DNA of 64,000 nucleotides from CAYRHJ01 sp964424105 (GCA_964424105.1 CAYRHJ010000019.1:1-64000), one strand, 5' to 3'; positions 34,669 to 44,591 are shown, counted from the stretch's first letter. Translations and numbers: made by a program. Notes: a model not told the origin generated them from the letters alone.

Positions 34669-35784
34669 ATGATGAATGATGACGTGCTATTGGAAGTGAA
34701 GGGATTGCGAACGTGTTTCGACACGGCTTCGGGACCGGTGGCGGCGGTGGACGGGGTGCATTGGTCGGTTGGGCGTGGGGAGATATTGGCGATTGTGGGC
34801 GAGAGTGGGTGTGGGAAGAGCGTTACGGCGATGTCCGTGCTGCGATTGATACCAACGCCGCCGGGTCGAATCACGGATGGTCAGATAATGTTTCGAGATG
34901 GCGTGACGAGGGGCAGTCGCGATCTATTGGCGATGAGTGATGGTGAGATTCGGAAGGTACGCGGGCGTCAGATCGCGATGATCTTTCAGGAGCCGGGAAG
35001 TGCGTTGAACCCGGTTTTGACGGTGGGGCGGCAGATCGGCGAGGTTTTGGAGCATCACCGGGGCATGGGTCGGCGGCAGGCGGTTTCGGTGGCGACGGAG
35101 ATGCTGGAGCGGGTGGGGATGGCTGATGCGTCGCGAAGGGTGCATGAATATCCGCATCAAATGTCTGGGGGGATGTTGCAGCGGGTGATGATGGCGATGG
35201 CGCTGGTGTGTGAGCCGGTGCTGCTGATCGCTGACGAGCCTACGACGGCGTTGGACGTGACGGTGCAGGCGCAGGTGTTGGCATTGCTGCGTGACATGCG
35301 TGATCGGCTGGGGATGACTATTGTGTTGATTACGCATGATCTGGGGGTGGTGGCGCAGTTTGCGGATCGGGTGTGCGTGATGTATGCGGGCAAGATCGTG
35401 GAGCGGGCGGCGGTGGGTGTGTTGTTCGAGCGCCCTGTTCATCCATATACGCGATCGCTGCTGCAAAGCATGCCGCGATTGTCGTCGGGGCGTGGGCGGA
35501 TGTCGGTGATTCGGGGAAATGTGCCCAGGCCCATCGATTTTCCGGCGGGATGCCGATTTCATCCGCGTTGCGAACTGACGAAGGAGCTGGCGGAGCGCGG
35601 GGCTGGTGAAACGTTGACGTGTCGATTGGCGGGTGAATCGTGGACGGTGCTGAAGCGTTGTGCGGGGGTGGGCGAGGTTGAAGAGAAGGCGGGTCCGGCG
35701 TTGCGGACTGTTGGCGAGGGGCATGACGTGGCCTGCTGGGAGGCGGAGGGATTTTCGGAAGCACCATCGGCGGATCACGCGTGA
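34669..35784 (+). CDS. oppD: Oligopeptide ABC transporter ATPase, OppD-type
   Basis: This 371-residue ATPase has Walker A GESGCGKS, a signature (MSGGMLQRVMMAMAL) where the usual LSGGQ is MSGGM, Walker B LLIADEPTTALD and the His-switch LITHDLG. The C-terminal peptide-transporter extension includes the Cys motif GCRFHPRCE, typical of OppD/OppF proteins that may bind an Fe-S cluster. The start is uncertain: ATG at 34669 chosen, 34672 possible, GTG at 34639 less likely. It overlaps the next gene by one base (TGATG). Confidence 0.94.
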   Translation: MMNDDVLLEVKGLRTCFDTASGPVAAVDGVHWSVGRGEILAIVGESGCGKSVTAMSVLRLIPTPPGRITDGQIMFRDGVTRGSRDLLAMSDGEIRKVRGRQIAMIFQEPGSALNPVLTVGRQIGEVLEHHRGMGRRQAVSVATEMLERVGMADASRRVHEYPHQMSGGMLQRVMMAMALVCEPVLLIADEPTTALDVTVQAQVLALLRDMRDRLGMTIVLITHDLGVVAQFADRVCVMYAGKIVERAAVGVLFERPVHPYTRSLLQSMPRLSSGRGRMSVIRGNVPRPIDFPAGCRFHPRCELTKELAERGAGETLTCRLAGESWTVLKRCAGVGEVEEKAGPALRTVGEGHDVACWEAEGFSEAPSADHA

Positions 35785-36881
35785 TGCCTGAACCGTCATC
35801 GAGCGAATCGAATGGATTGGCTGGCATGAACGGCGCGCTTTTGGAGGTCGAGGATCTGAGGACGTATTTTCCGGTTCGCCGGGGAGTTTTTTCGCAAGTG
35901 CGGGAATACGTTCGAGCCGTGGACGGCGTCAGTTTCGCGGTGCGGAGAGGCGAGATTGTCGGGATGGTGGGCGAGAGCGGGTGCGGCAAGACGACGACGG
36001 GTCGAAGTGTTTTGCGACTGATTGAGCCGACGTCCGGCGCGGTGCGATTCGATGGAACGGACGTGTTGCGGTTGAATGGGGCATCGCTACGTCGTTTGCG
36101 ACGGGATATGCAAATCGTTTTTCAAGACCCGATGTCCAGCTTGAACCCGCGGATGCGGATCGTCCACATCGTCGGTGAGCAGTTGACGGTGCATGGGGTG
36201 GCGAGGGGATCGGAACTGAAGGATCGCGTGGCGGCGTTGCTGGAACGCGTGGGGCTGGATGGGTCGGATATGCATCGCTTTCCGCACGAGTTTTCGGGCG
36301 GTCAACGTCAGCGGATCGGCATCGCCCGGGCCATCGCGCTTCGGCCTCGATTCGTGGTGTGTGACGAGCCGGTGAGCGCGCTGGACGTATCGGTGCAGGC
36401 GCAGATTCTGAACCTGCTGACCGATTTGCGCGACGAGACCGGATTGAGCTATTTGTTCATCGCACACAATCTTGCGGTGGTGCGGAGTTTTTGTGATTCG
36501 GTGGCGGTGATGTACCTGGGCAAGATTGTGGAGTCGGGTCCGGCGGACGACGTTTATGGAAATCCGCGACATCCCTATACGCAAGCGTTGTTGGCGGCGG
36601 TGCCGGAGCCGGATCCGAAAAAGCGAGGATCGTGGCCGGTGCTGAAAGGTGAGGTGCCCAGCGCGGTGCACCCGCCGTCGGGATGCGCGTTTCATCCGCG
36701 GTGCCCGTTCGCCAGCGATCGATGCAAGGCGGAGGAGCCGATATTGATGTCGCGATCGACGCAGTCGGCGGGACACGTCGTGGCCTGCCATCACGCGGAA
36801 GATGATTTGAATTTCGCGGGCGCGATGAGCGCGAGTGTGACAGGTGGTGTGTCAACGCCGAACCTGCGGGACAGGCGTTGA
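35784..36881 (+). CDS. oppF: Oligopeptide ABC transporter ATPase, OppF-type
   Basis: This 365-residue ATPase has Walker A GESGCGKTT, signature FSGGQRQRIGIARAI and Walker B VCDEPVSALDVSVQAQ. The C-terminal extension contains GCAFHPRCPFASDRC, the OppF Cys motif. Start at ATG 35784 (GTG 35781 possible). With OppD it should form the ATPase heterodimer; it is the only ATPase pair for two permease pairs in this locus. The last residues (SVTGGVSTPNLRDRR) run into unusual sequence next to a repeat cluster. Confidence 0.94.
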   Translation: MPEPSSSESNGLAGMNGALLEVEDLRTYFPVRRGVFSQVREYVRAVDGVSFAVRRGEIVGMVGESGCGKTTTGRSVLRLIEPTSGAVRFDGTDVLRLNGASLRRLRRDMQIVFQDPMSSLNPRMRIVHIVGEQLTVHGVARGSELKDRVAALLERVGLDGSDMHRFPHEFSGGQRQRIGIARAIALRPRFVVCDEPVSALDVSVQAQILNLLTDLRDETGLSYLFIAHNLAVVRSFCDSVAVMYLGKIVESGPADDVYGNPRHPYTQALLAAVPEPDPKKRGSWPVLKGEVPSAVHPPSGCAFHPRCPFASDRCKAEEPILMSRSTQSAGHVVACHHAEDDLNFAGAMSASVTGGVSTPNLRDRR

Positions 36882-36939
36882 TTCCGAGGGCGGGCTAAAT
36901 GTGGCACACGACCGCTTCCTGACCCTTGACACGACGTTG

Positions 36940-37248
36940 TCTTGCTTCGCAAGACGGTGTCGCGGTGCGACACGCGAAGCTCTCGCTCGCAACGGCGAGT
37001 CAAGGGCAGGCGGTCGCGGCGCTGTTAGGATTCAGATTCCCGCTCCCTGACGGTCGCGGCGCTGTTAAGAGGTGGGTGAAGCGGGCCGTACGAACTGGCG
37101 CTCTGATCATCGACTCCCCCACCTCCAAAGGAGGTGGGCCACCCGTTCCGGAAGACCGCTCGCTTCGCGCTCGCGGCTCGTAAGAGACTTGGTCGCGGCG
37201 GTGATAGGATTCGAATTCCCGCTCGCTGACGGTCGCGGCGCTGTTAAG
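36940..37248. repeat. Mosaic repeat cluster
   Basis: Family E occurs at about 37034-37068 and 37218-37248 (TGACGGTCGCGGCGCTGTTAA). Family C occurs at 37103-37145 and family D at 37154-37182. An additional palindrome-like element CTTCGCAAGACGGTGTCGC is at about 36955. The elements follow each other almost without unique DNA, filling the gap between oppF and the M3 peptidase gene. No gene is supported here. Confidence 0.85.
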
Positions 37249-37289
37249 ATGCACATAGCATGACTCACTACACCAGGAGACAATGATTG

Positions 37290-38996
37290 ATGAAGCACAC
37301 GGAGTATCCCCGTCAGTTTGTCAAGCCAAGGGACGCGTTATCGAGCTGGGAGCAGATTGAGCCGTATCTGAATCTGCTGCTCAGCGCGGCCAACGACACG
37401 CCGGAGAAGTTGAACCAGTGGCTGCTGGATTGCAGCGAGCTGGCGGCGTGCATTGATGAGGTGGGCACGGATCGGTACGTGAAAATGACCTGTCAGACAG
37501 ATGACGAGGCCCGCAAGGCAGCGTACCTGGATTACGTGGAGAACATCGAGCCGAAGTGCAAGCCGAAGTGGCATGAATTGGACAAGCGGTTCGTGTCTTC
37601 GCCGGCGGTGCAGGTGCTGCCCGGTGAACGATTCGAGGTGTTGACGCGCAGCGTGCGGAACCAGGTGGAGCTTTATCGGGAGGAGAACGTGGCGTTGGAG
37701 GTGGAGGAGGCAAAGCTCCAGCAGAAATTCCAGGAGACCAGCGCGGCGATGACGGTGGAGTACGAGGGTCGGGAGCAAACGCTTCAGCAGTTGTCGATCT
37801 ACCTGGAGCGAACGGATCGTGCGGTTCGGCAGCAGGTCTGGGAGTTGAGTTCGGCGCGTCGATTACAAGACGCGGATGTGTTGGAGGGAATCTTCGATGG
37901 GCTATTCAAGCTGCGACATCAAATAGCGGGCAACGCGGGTTTTGATGATTTTCGTGGATACGCATTTCGTGCGAAGGAGCGATTTGATTATACGCCGGAG
38001 GATTGTTTGGCGTTTCACGATGCCATCGAGAAAACCTGTGTGCCGCTGATGCGCGGCGAGGCGGACGCGCGGAAACGGAAGCTGGGCGTGGAGGTGCTGA
38101 GGCCTTGGGATTTGGCGGTGGATGTGAAGGGCCGGGCACCGCTGAGGCCGTTTGAATCGCCGGAAGAGCTGGTTCAAAAGTGCGTTTCGGTTTTTGACCG
38201 ACTGCACCCGGACTTTGGAGCGCAGTTTCGGGAGATGGTACGGCAGGGGCGATTGGACCTGGAGAGTCGCAAGGGCAAGGCGCCGGGAGGTTATCAATCG
38301 ACGTATCAGGAAACGCGCCAGCCGTTTATTTTCATGAATGCGGTGGGCATGCACCGTGACGTGCGGACGCTGATTCATGAAGGAGGTCATGCTTTTCATA
38401 CGCTGGCGTGCCGTCATGATCCGTTGGTGACCTATCGCCGGTCGCCGTTGGAATTCGCGGAGGTGGCGTCGATGGGCATGGAGATGCTGGCCTACGAACA
38501 TTTTGACGTTTTCTATTCCGCGGAGGAGCTGGCCCGGGCCAGACGGAATCAGCTTGAAGGCGTGATTTCGGTGCTTCCGTGGGTGGCGACGATCGATGCC
38601 TTTCAGCATTGGATGTATACGAAGCCCGGGCATTCGCGCGAGGAGCGGCGTGCCTATTGGGTTGAGCTGCAAGCGCGATTTGGGGGATTGGAGGATTACA
38701 GCGGATACGAGGAAGCGTTGGCGCGGGGTTGGCAGAAACAGTTGCATCTATTTGAGGTGCCGTTTTATTACATTGAGTACGCCATCGCGCAACTCGGCGC
38801 GTTGCAGTTGTGGCGTAATGCGCGCGAAAATCGTGGGCGGGCTATTGAGTTGTATCGACGGGCGTTGGCGCTGGGCGGCAGTCGACCGTTGCCGGAGCTT
38901 TTTGAATCGGCGGGCATCCGATTTGACTTCACGACGGAAACGCTGGGGCCGTTGATGGAGGCGGTTCAGGCGGAATTGGAATCGCTGCCGGATTGA
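37290..38996 (+). CDS. pepF: M3-family oligoendopeptidase (PepF-like)
   Basis: This 568-residue cytoplasmic zinc metallopeptidase should cleave oligopeptides, probably those imported by the adjacent Opp system. The HExxH zinc motif appears as LIHEGGHAFHTLA (around residue 365), followed about 25 residues later by the third ligand in FAEVASMGMEML. AGGAGA lies ten bases before the ATG at 37290 (TTG at 37287 also possible). The length matches M3 oligoendopeptidases. It follows oppF after a 400-base repeat cluster, so its own promoter is likely. Confidence 0.93.
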   Translation: MKHTEYPRQFVKPRDALSSWEQIEPYLNLLLSAANDTPEKLNQWLLDCSELAACIDEVGTDRYVKMTCQTDDEARKAAYLDYVENIEPKCKPKWHELDKRFVSSPAVQVLPGERFEVLTRSVRNQVELYREENVALEVEEAKLQQKFQETSAAMTVEYEGREQTLQQLSIYLERTDRAVRQQVWELSSARRLQDADVLEGIFDGLFKLRHQIAGNAGFDDFRGYAFRAKERFDYTPEDCLAFHDAIEKTCVPLMRGEADARKRKLGVEVLRPWDLAVDVKGRAPLRPFESPEELVQKCVSVFDRLHPDFGAQFREMVRQGRLDLESRKGKAPGGYQSTYQETRQPFIFMNAVGMHRDVRTLIHEGGHAFHTLACRHDPLVTYRRSPLEFAEVASMGMEMLAYEHFDVFYSAEELARARRNQLEGVISVLPWVATIDAFQHWMYTKPGHSREERRAYWVELQARFGGLEDYSGYEEALARGWQKQLHLFEVPFYYIEYAIAQLGALQLWRNARENRGRAIELYRRALALGGSRPLPELFESAGIRFDFTTETLGPLMEAVQAELESLPD

Positions 38997-39115
38997 GGGC
39001 GAGTGTGTGTTGATGATGGGCCATTTGCTGCGCGGGTGGCGAATTGTGGTTGGTTCAACGTGCGGCGAGTGGTGATTGGTGCGATTTGCCATCATTGGCG
39101 AGTGGGAAAATCGGT

Positions 39116-41497
39116 GTGACGCGCTTTCACAAGGCGCGGGATTGGGCTGTGCTTTTGTGCGTGTTCGGCGTCTACGCGCCGGCATTGAGCGGCGGGTTTT
39201 TGTGGGACGATGACCGGTACGTCAGCGAAAACCCTGCGGTTCAGCGGGTGGATGGTTTGTGGAAGTCGTGGGTGCCGGGCGAGACGCCGCAATTCTATCC
39301 GCTGGTGTTCACTTCGTTTTGGCTGGAAGCGCGGGTGTGGGGAAACTGGTCGACCGGCTTCCATTTGGTCAACACGTTTTTACATGGACTGAATGCCTTG
39401 TTGCTCTGTCGGCTCTTGCGTCGTTTGCGATTACGTGGGGCGTGGGCGGTCGGATTGCTCTTCGCGCTTCATCCCGTGCAGGTGGAATCGGTGGCATGGA
39501 TCAGCGAGCGCAAGAACGTGTTGTCCATGGCGTTGATGCTGGGTTCGGCGTTGTGTTATCTGCGATTTGAAGCGTCGGGGTCGCGGCGGGAATTCGCATG
39601 GTCACTTCTTCTGTTTGTCGGAGCGCTCTTGTGCAAGACCGTCACGTGCGTGCTTCCGGCCGTTTTGGTTCTGTTGACGTGGTGGCGTGAGGGCGAGGTT
39701 CGGCGGGCGACGTGGGGGCGGATGGTTCCGTTTCTGGCGGTGGGTTTTCCGCTGGGTCTGATCACGGTGTGGTTGGAGGTTTATCATGTCGGGGCCAGCG
39801 GCGAGCGTTGGGATCTGTCGGGGATGCAACGCGTGTTGCTGGCAGGTCGGGCGGTCTGCTTCTACGCGGGAAAGGTGATCTGGCCTGCCGGGTTGATGTT
39901 CAATTACCCGCGATGGACGATCGACGCGGCGGACGTGCGCGACTATGCGTATCCGGCGGCGGTGATGGTGGTGGTGGCGGCGTCGTGGTGGTTTCGTGGC
40001 CGACTGGGGCGCGGGCCGCTGGCAGGGGTTTTGACCTATGTGGTATTACTGTTTCCTGCGCTGGGGTTCTTCGACGTCTATCCGTTTTATTTTTCGTTCG
40101 TCGCGGATCATTTTCAATATCATGCCAGTGCGGCTTTGTTGTCGCTTTTGATCGGGGGCGCTTGGGCGATTTCGGATCGAATGGGAGAAAACGGCGAAGG
40201 ATCGCGTCGGATCGGTGCGGCACGAAACGTAGGGTTCGTTTCATTGTTGTTGATTTGCGCCGTGCTTACGTTTCGTCAGGCGGGCGACTACATCGACGTG
40301 GAAACGCTCTGGCGGAGAACGGTCGAACGGAATCCGAAGTCCTGGCTGGCCCATTACAATCTGGGCGTGACACACTTCTTGAATGGCGAGATAGACGAGG
40401 CGGCGCGGCGGTATGGGGAGGCGGTCCGATTGAATCCTGGCCACGTCGTCGCGCTGGTGAATCTTGGGAATATCGCGGCGGCGCAAGGGCGTCATGACGA
40501 GGCATTGAAACGGTATCAGCGGTCCATTGAGATTGACCCGGATGAACCGACGGCCCATTACAACCTCGCCAAGGAATGGACGCGTCGCAATGAAGTTGAA
40601 CGGGCCATCGAATCGTATCGGGCGTGCATTCGGGTGGATCCGTCGCTGGTGTCGGCCTACAACAACCTGGGTCTGTTGTTCATGCGGCAGAATCGATGGG
40701 ACGAGGCTCGGGAGCAGTTCGCGGCGGGGATGCGTGTCGATCCGAACGATGCGTCGGTCGTATTGAATATGGGCCTGACGTTTGAGCAGGAGGGTGACGC
40801 AGGCAAGGCGCTTGAATTCTATGTGCGAGCGCTGGCGATGGACGATGGATTTGTCGAGGGCTGGTATCGGGCGGGGGTGTGCTGGCGAAAGAAGGGTGGT
40901 ATGGACGAGGCCCGCCGTGCGTTCGAACGGGCGATTGCGTTGGCGTCGAATCATGTACCGTCATTATCCGCGCTGGCCTCGCTGGACTATGGGGCGGGTG
41001 ATTTCGAAGGCGCCGTCGAACGGTATCGAGACCTGCTGACGGTTGACCCGGGCGACGCCGTCATTCGGCACAATGCAACTGTGTTATTGAAGGAAATGGG
41101 GCGGTTTGCCGATGCGCAAACGATTTTGGAAGATGGGTTGGCGATCGATCCGAATCGGCTGGGATTGTTGCACGACTTGGCCCGGCTGTTGATCGATTGT
41201 CCTGACGAGTCGAAACGGGATTACGAGCGGGCTGTGGTTTTGGCGTCGCGGGTGGTGGATCAATTGTCGAAGCCGACGGGGGGATCGGCAGAACCTGGCC
41301 CGCTTTCCGATGCGTACAGGACGTTGATCGATGCATTGGTGGCGGGCGGTGAATGGGATCGTGCGATCGAGGCCGTTGAACAGGCCATTGATCACGCGCG
41401 GGAAGCGGATATGCCGAAACGCGTCGACGAGCTTCGCGCCCGGACTGCGGCTATTCGGGCGATGCGGAATGACCAAATCATTCGAACAGGGCAGTGA
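39116..41497 (+). CDS. Multi-pass membrane protein with TPR domain (TMTC/glycosyltransferase-39-like)
   Basis: This 793-residue protein has about ten membrane segments (residues 10-385) with the early motif APALSGGFLWDDDRYVSENP, where the Asp cluster resembles the GT-C fold mannosyltransferase DD/DE motif. At least eight TPR repeats follow (about 405-760, for example WLAHYNLGVTHFLNGEIDEA). This layout matches TMTC-like and planctomycete O-glycosyltransferase-type proteins, but a transferase activity is not shown. Start at GTG 39116 (GGGAAA upstream); a TTG at 39044 would add 24 residues of doubtful sequence. It may glycosylate or help assemble exported proteins. Confidence 0.75.
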   Translation: MTRFHKARDWAVLLCVFGVYAPALSGGFLWDDDRYVSENPAVQRVDGLWKSWVPGETPQFYPLVFTSFWLEARVWGNWSTGFHLVNTFLHGLNALLLCRLLRRLRLRGAWAVGLLFALHPVQVESVAWISERKNVLSMALMLGSALCYLRFEASGSRREFAWSLLLFVGALLCKTVTCVLPAVLVLLTWWREGEVRRATWGRMVPFLAVGFPLGLITVWLEVYHVGASGERWDLSGMQRVLLAGRAVCFYAGKVIWPAGLMFNYPRWTIDAADVRDYAYPAAVMVVVAASWWFRGRLGRGPLAGVLTYVVLLFPALGFFDVYPFYFSFVADHFQYHASAALLSLLIGGAWAISDRMGENGEGSRRIGAARNVGFVSLLLICAVLTFRQAGDYIDVETLWRRTVERNPKSWLAHYNLGVTHFLNGEIDEAARRYGEAVRLNPGHVVALVNLGNIAAAQGRHDEALKRYQRSIEIDPDEPTAHYNLAKEWTRRNEVERAIESYRACIRVDPSLVSAYNNLGLLFMRQNRWDEAREQFAAGMRVDPNDASVVLNMGLTFEQEGDAGKALEFYVRALAMDDGFVEGWYRAGVCWRKKGGMDEARRAFERAIALASNHVPSLSALASLDYGAGDFEGAVERYRDLLTVDPGDAVIRHNATVLLKEMGRFADAQTILEDGLAIDPNRLGLLHDLARLLIDCPDESKRDYERAVVLASRVVDQLSKPTGGSAEPGPLSDAYRTLIDALVAGGEWDRAIEAVEQAIDHAREADMPKRVDELRARTAAIRAMRNDQIIRTGQ

Positions 41498-41573
41498 AGC
41501 GGTCCGTCAATGACCGCTCCCCGACCTGTCTGTCGACAGGCACGCGGTCCCGGCGCGGAAATTGTCAGGCGGT

Positions 41574-42986
41574 CTAAACGTGTGCCGGTGGTTGGATGGG
41601 CTGCATTTTCCCTTGGGCCAGCAGTTGCTGATATTGTTTCCAATTCATGGCCTCCTGGCCGGTGTCGATCGGTTTCATAGAAATGCAGCCATCGACGGGG
41701 CATACCAGGGAGCACATGTTGCAGCCCACGCAGGTATCCTGATTGATGGTGAATACGTTGACGTATCCGTCGCCCGCGCCGTGCACGTAGCATTGGCCGC
41801 CACTCTCGAATGAACGATCCGCGCCGACGGTCTTCAAAAAATCCCGCTCGGACACGCGGTCGATATGGATGGATTGATGACATCCATCTTCGCAGGCGAT
41901 GTAGCATAGGCCGCAGTTGATGCACTTGTCGGGATTGATTTCCGCGACGACTTTGTAGTTGAGATTCAAGTCGCCCCAGTCCCTGATTCGATCGCGGGAC
42001 AGTCCGATGAAATCATTCGGTGAATGGAAACCTTTCTCGCGCATCCAGTTGGACATGCCGCTGATGAGTTGCTCGACGATGCGGAATCCGTAGTGCATCA
42101 CAGCCGTGCAGACCTGCACGCTGGTTGCACCCAGCAGGAGAAACTCGACGGCGTCGTGCCAGGCTTGGATGCCGCCGATTCCACTGATGGGCAAGCCGAT
42201 GTTCTTGTCCGTGGCAATCTGCGAAACCATGTTGAGCGCGATGGGCTTGACGGCCGGTCCGCAGTATCCGCCGTGCGAGCCCAGCCCGGCCACTTGCGGT
42301 TTGGGCGCGAAGGTGTCCAGATCGACGCCCATGATGGAGTTGATCGTGTTGATGAGGGAGACGGCGTCGGCTCCGCCTTCACGGGCGGCTCGACCCACCA
42401 CCCGGACGTCGGTCACGTTGGGCGTCAGTTTGACCATCACCGGGGTTTGGGCGACTTCCTTAACCCAGCCGACGACCATCTTGGTATAATCGGGAACCTG
42501 TCCGACGGCGGAACCCATGCCCCGCTCGCTCATGCCGTGGGGGCAGCCGAAATTCAATTCCAATCCGTCGGCACCGACGTCTTCGACGCGCCGGACGATG
42601 TCGTGCCAGGCTTGGCGGTTTGATTCCACCATCAGCGACACGAACAAGGCGTGATGCGGAAAGTCTTTCTTGACGCGGGCGATCTCGCACAGGTTGACTT
42701 CCAGCGTGCGGTCGGTGATCAGCTCGATGTTGTTCAACCCCACGACCTTTCTGCCGTCGTAATCGATGGCCCCGTATCGCGAGCTGACATTGACGATGGG
42801 TTCGTGGGAGATGGTTTTCCAGACGGCGCCGCCCCAACCCGCTTCAAACGCACGCCGGACCTGGTATTCGGAATTCGTCGGCGGGGCGCTGGCCAACCAA
42901 AACGGGTTGGGGGCTTTCACGCCGCAGAATTCGATTCCCAGGTCAACGTCGCCATTGAATCCGTTTGGGAGTGGCTTGCGCTTCAC
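41574..42986 (-). CDS. preA: NAD-dependent dihydropyrimidine dehydrogenase subunit PreA
   Basis: This 470-residue subunit reduces uracil or thymine to dihydropyrimidines together with PreT. It has a dihydroorotate-dehydrogenase-like TIM barrel (about 15-320, with ELNFGCPHGMSERGMGSAVG, where the Cys is the likely active-site residue) and two C-terminal 4Fe-4S clusters (CINCGLCYIAC and CVGCNMCSLVC). Start: GTG at 42986 chosen because GGAG lies eight bases upstream. The operon order on this strand is hydA, preT, preA, with a 205-base gap containing a repeat between preT and preA. Confidence 0.93.
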   Translation of the reverse strand: MKRKPLPNGFNGDVDLGIEFCGVKAPNPFWLASAPPTNSEYQVRRAFEAGWGGAVWKTISHEPIVNVSSRYGAIDYDGRKVVGLNNIELITDRTLEVNLCEIARVKKDFPHHALFVSLMVESNRQAWHDIVRRVEDVGADGLELNFGCPHGMSERGMGSAVGQVPDYTKMVVGWVKEVAQTPVMVKLTPNVTDVRVVGRAAREGGADAVSLINTINSIMGVDLDTFAPKPQVAGLGSHGGYCGPAVKPIALNMVSQIATDKNIGLPISGIGGIQAWHDAVEFLLLGATSVQVCTAVMHYGFRIVEQLISGMSNWMREKGFHSPNDFIGLSRDRIRDWGDLNLNYKVVAEINPDKCINCGLCYIACEDGCHQSIHIDRVSERDFLKTVGADRSFESGGQCYVHGAGDGYVNVFTINQDTCVGCNMCSLVCPVDGCISMKPIDTGQEAMNWKQYQQLLAQGKMQPIQPPAHV

Positions 42987-43046
42987 GGTCACTGCTCCTT
43001 TATGGCGTCCCGCAGCCGGCACACGTCCGGTTCGGGGAATCCTTGC

Positions 43047-43182
43047 CGGTAACAGGCGCCGGCTTGCCGGAAATGCGTACGGGCTAGCCGGTAACAGGCG
43101 CCGTTCGCCATTGTAACGTGTTATCCACCGGAATGAATGGCACCCGTTTAACGAGTGTCATTCCGGCGAAAGCCGGAATCCA
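43047..43182. repeat. Short direct repeats and an inverted family A copy
   Basis: GCCGGTAACAGGCGCCG appears at about 43047 and again at about 43088. An inverted family A palindrome (GTCATTCCGGCGAAAGCC) lies at 43157-43182, immediately before the preT stop. These fill the preT-preA gap and could form hairpins that separate expression of the two subunits. Confidence 0.75.
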
Positions 43183-43191
43183 GAAATGCCG

Positions 43192-44535
43192 CTAATTCGT
43201 CAACCCCGAAATTTGCCGGTGGATTCCGGCGGCGGCCTTCTTGCCGGACTCGACGGCGCTGACCACTTCTTCCATGATGCCGGCCTGGCAATCGCCGCCG
43301 GCGAACAGTTTGGAAAGGGACGTAGCACCGGTGGATTCGTCCACCAGAATGCGCCCCTTTTTGTTGATTTTCAGTCTCGGCAGCGATTTCACCAAATCGA
43401 GAAGCGGTTCCTGCCCCAGTGCTTTGATGACCATGTCGGCTGGCAGACTGAACTCGGACCCGCGAATCACGTTCAGTTTTCCGTCACGTCCGTGTTTCTG
43501 TTGGCGCGTCCGTACGCAGCGAACACCGATCACTTTCCCGCCGCGACCGCTGATGCGCGTCGGTTGGGCGCTCCATTCAAATTGAACGTGACTTTCCTTG
43601 GCGAATTCGTATTCGTGATGGAACGCGGGCATGGCTGATTGATCGCGGCGATAGGCAATCGTGACCGTTTCCGCACCCAGGCGGATGGCGGCGTTGGCCG
43701 CATCGATGGCGGTGTTGCCCCCGCCGATCACCACAACGCGCTTGCCCACTTTGCATTTATCCAATGGCTTACTGTGGGTCTGAAAAATGAAATCCAGCGA
43801 CTCCCAGACACCCGTCAGGTCTTCGCCCGGAATGCCCAACGGGGCTGTCCGACCCAGCCCGATGGCCAGAAACACGGCGTCATATTCCTCGATCAGGCGG
43901 GCGAGTTGATCACCACTCACTTGCTGCTTCAATCGCAGATCAATGTCCATCTCGCGGATTCGTTCAACCTCGGACAGGGCGAACTCGGTCGATATTTTAT
44001 ACGCGGCGATTCCCATCGTGTTCAGCCCGCCCGCGACCGATCGAGCTTCGAAGACCACGACACGGTGTCCCCGCTTGCGCAGCTCGTGGGCACACGTCAA
44101 CCCTGCCGGACCAGCCCCCACGATCGCCACCTTTTTGCCCGTGTCCGCACCGGGTGCATAGAACCCGTGGCTGATTTCGTGGGCTTGGTCGCACGCAAAT
44201 CGCTGCAACCGCCCGATCTTCACGGGCGCTTTCAGCATGGTGTTGTCGACGCAGGCCCCTTCGCACAATACCTCGGTGGGGCAGACTCGGGCGCACGATC
44301 CGCCGAAAATGTTCGCGTCCAGTATGGTCTTGGCCGCACCGATCGGGTCGCGATGCATGATCTGCCGGATAAATCGCGGGATGTCGATATGCGTCGGGCA
44401 AGCCCGCGTGCAGGGGGCGTCATAACAGTACAGACACCGCGAAGCCTCGGTCGCGGATTCGTCACGAGTCAACGGCGGATGAACGTCGGCAAATCTCGCC
44501 TCGACTTGCCTGGCTTTGACGAGGTTCTTGGACAC
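43192..44535 (-). CDS. preT: NAD(P)-dependent dihydropyrimidine dehydrogenase subunit PreT
   Basis: This 447-residue flavoprotein passes electrons to PreA. It has N-terminal Fe-S Cys motifs (CLYCYDAPCTRAC and CARVCPTEVLCEGAC), an FAD fold (VAIVGAGPAGLTCAHEL) and an NAD(P) fold (VVVIGGGNTAIDAA). It belongs to the glutamate-synthase small-subunit family. Start at GTG 44535 with AAGGAG upstream; the longer frame from 44721 is not needed. It is 56 bases downstream of hydA. Confidence 0.92.
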   Translation of the reverse strand: MSKNLVKARQVEARFADVHPPLTRDESATEASRCLYCYDAPCTRACPTHIDIPRFIRQIMHRDPIGAAKTILDANIFGGSCARVCPTEVLCEGACVDNTMLKAPVKIGRLQRFACDQAHEISHGFYAPGADTGKKVAIVGAGPAGLTCAHELRKRGHRVVVFEARSVAGGLNTMGIAAYKISTEFALSEVERIREMDIDLRLKQQVSGDQLARLIEEYDAVFLAIGLGRTAPLGIPGEDLTGVWESLDFIFQTHSKPLDKCKVGKRVVVIGGGNTAIDAANAAIRLGAETVTIAYRRDQSAMPAFHHEYEFAKESHVQFEWSAQPTRISGRGGKVIGVRCVRTRQQKHGRDGKLNVIRGSEFSLPADMVIKALGQEPLLDLVKSLPRLKINKKGRILVDESTGATSLSKLFAGGDCQAGIMEEVVSAVESGKKAAAGIHRQISGLTN

Positions 44536-44591
44536 TGAAACTCCTTGGTGCGGCGCACACAGCCAATCACCGTGTCGATGGGATGACCAAT

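Noticed and set aside
34924..35799. Minus-strand frame opposite oppD
   Set aside because: His/Arg/Pro-rich shadow of a well-supported ATPase gene.
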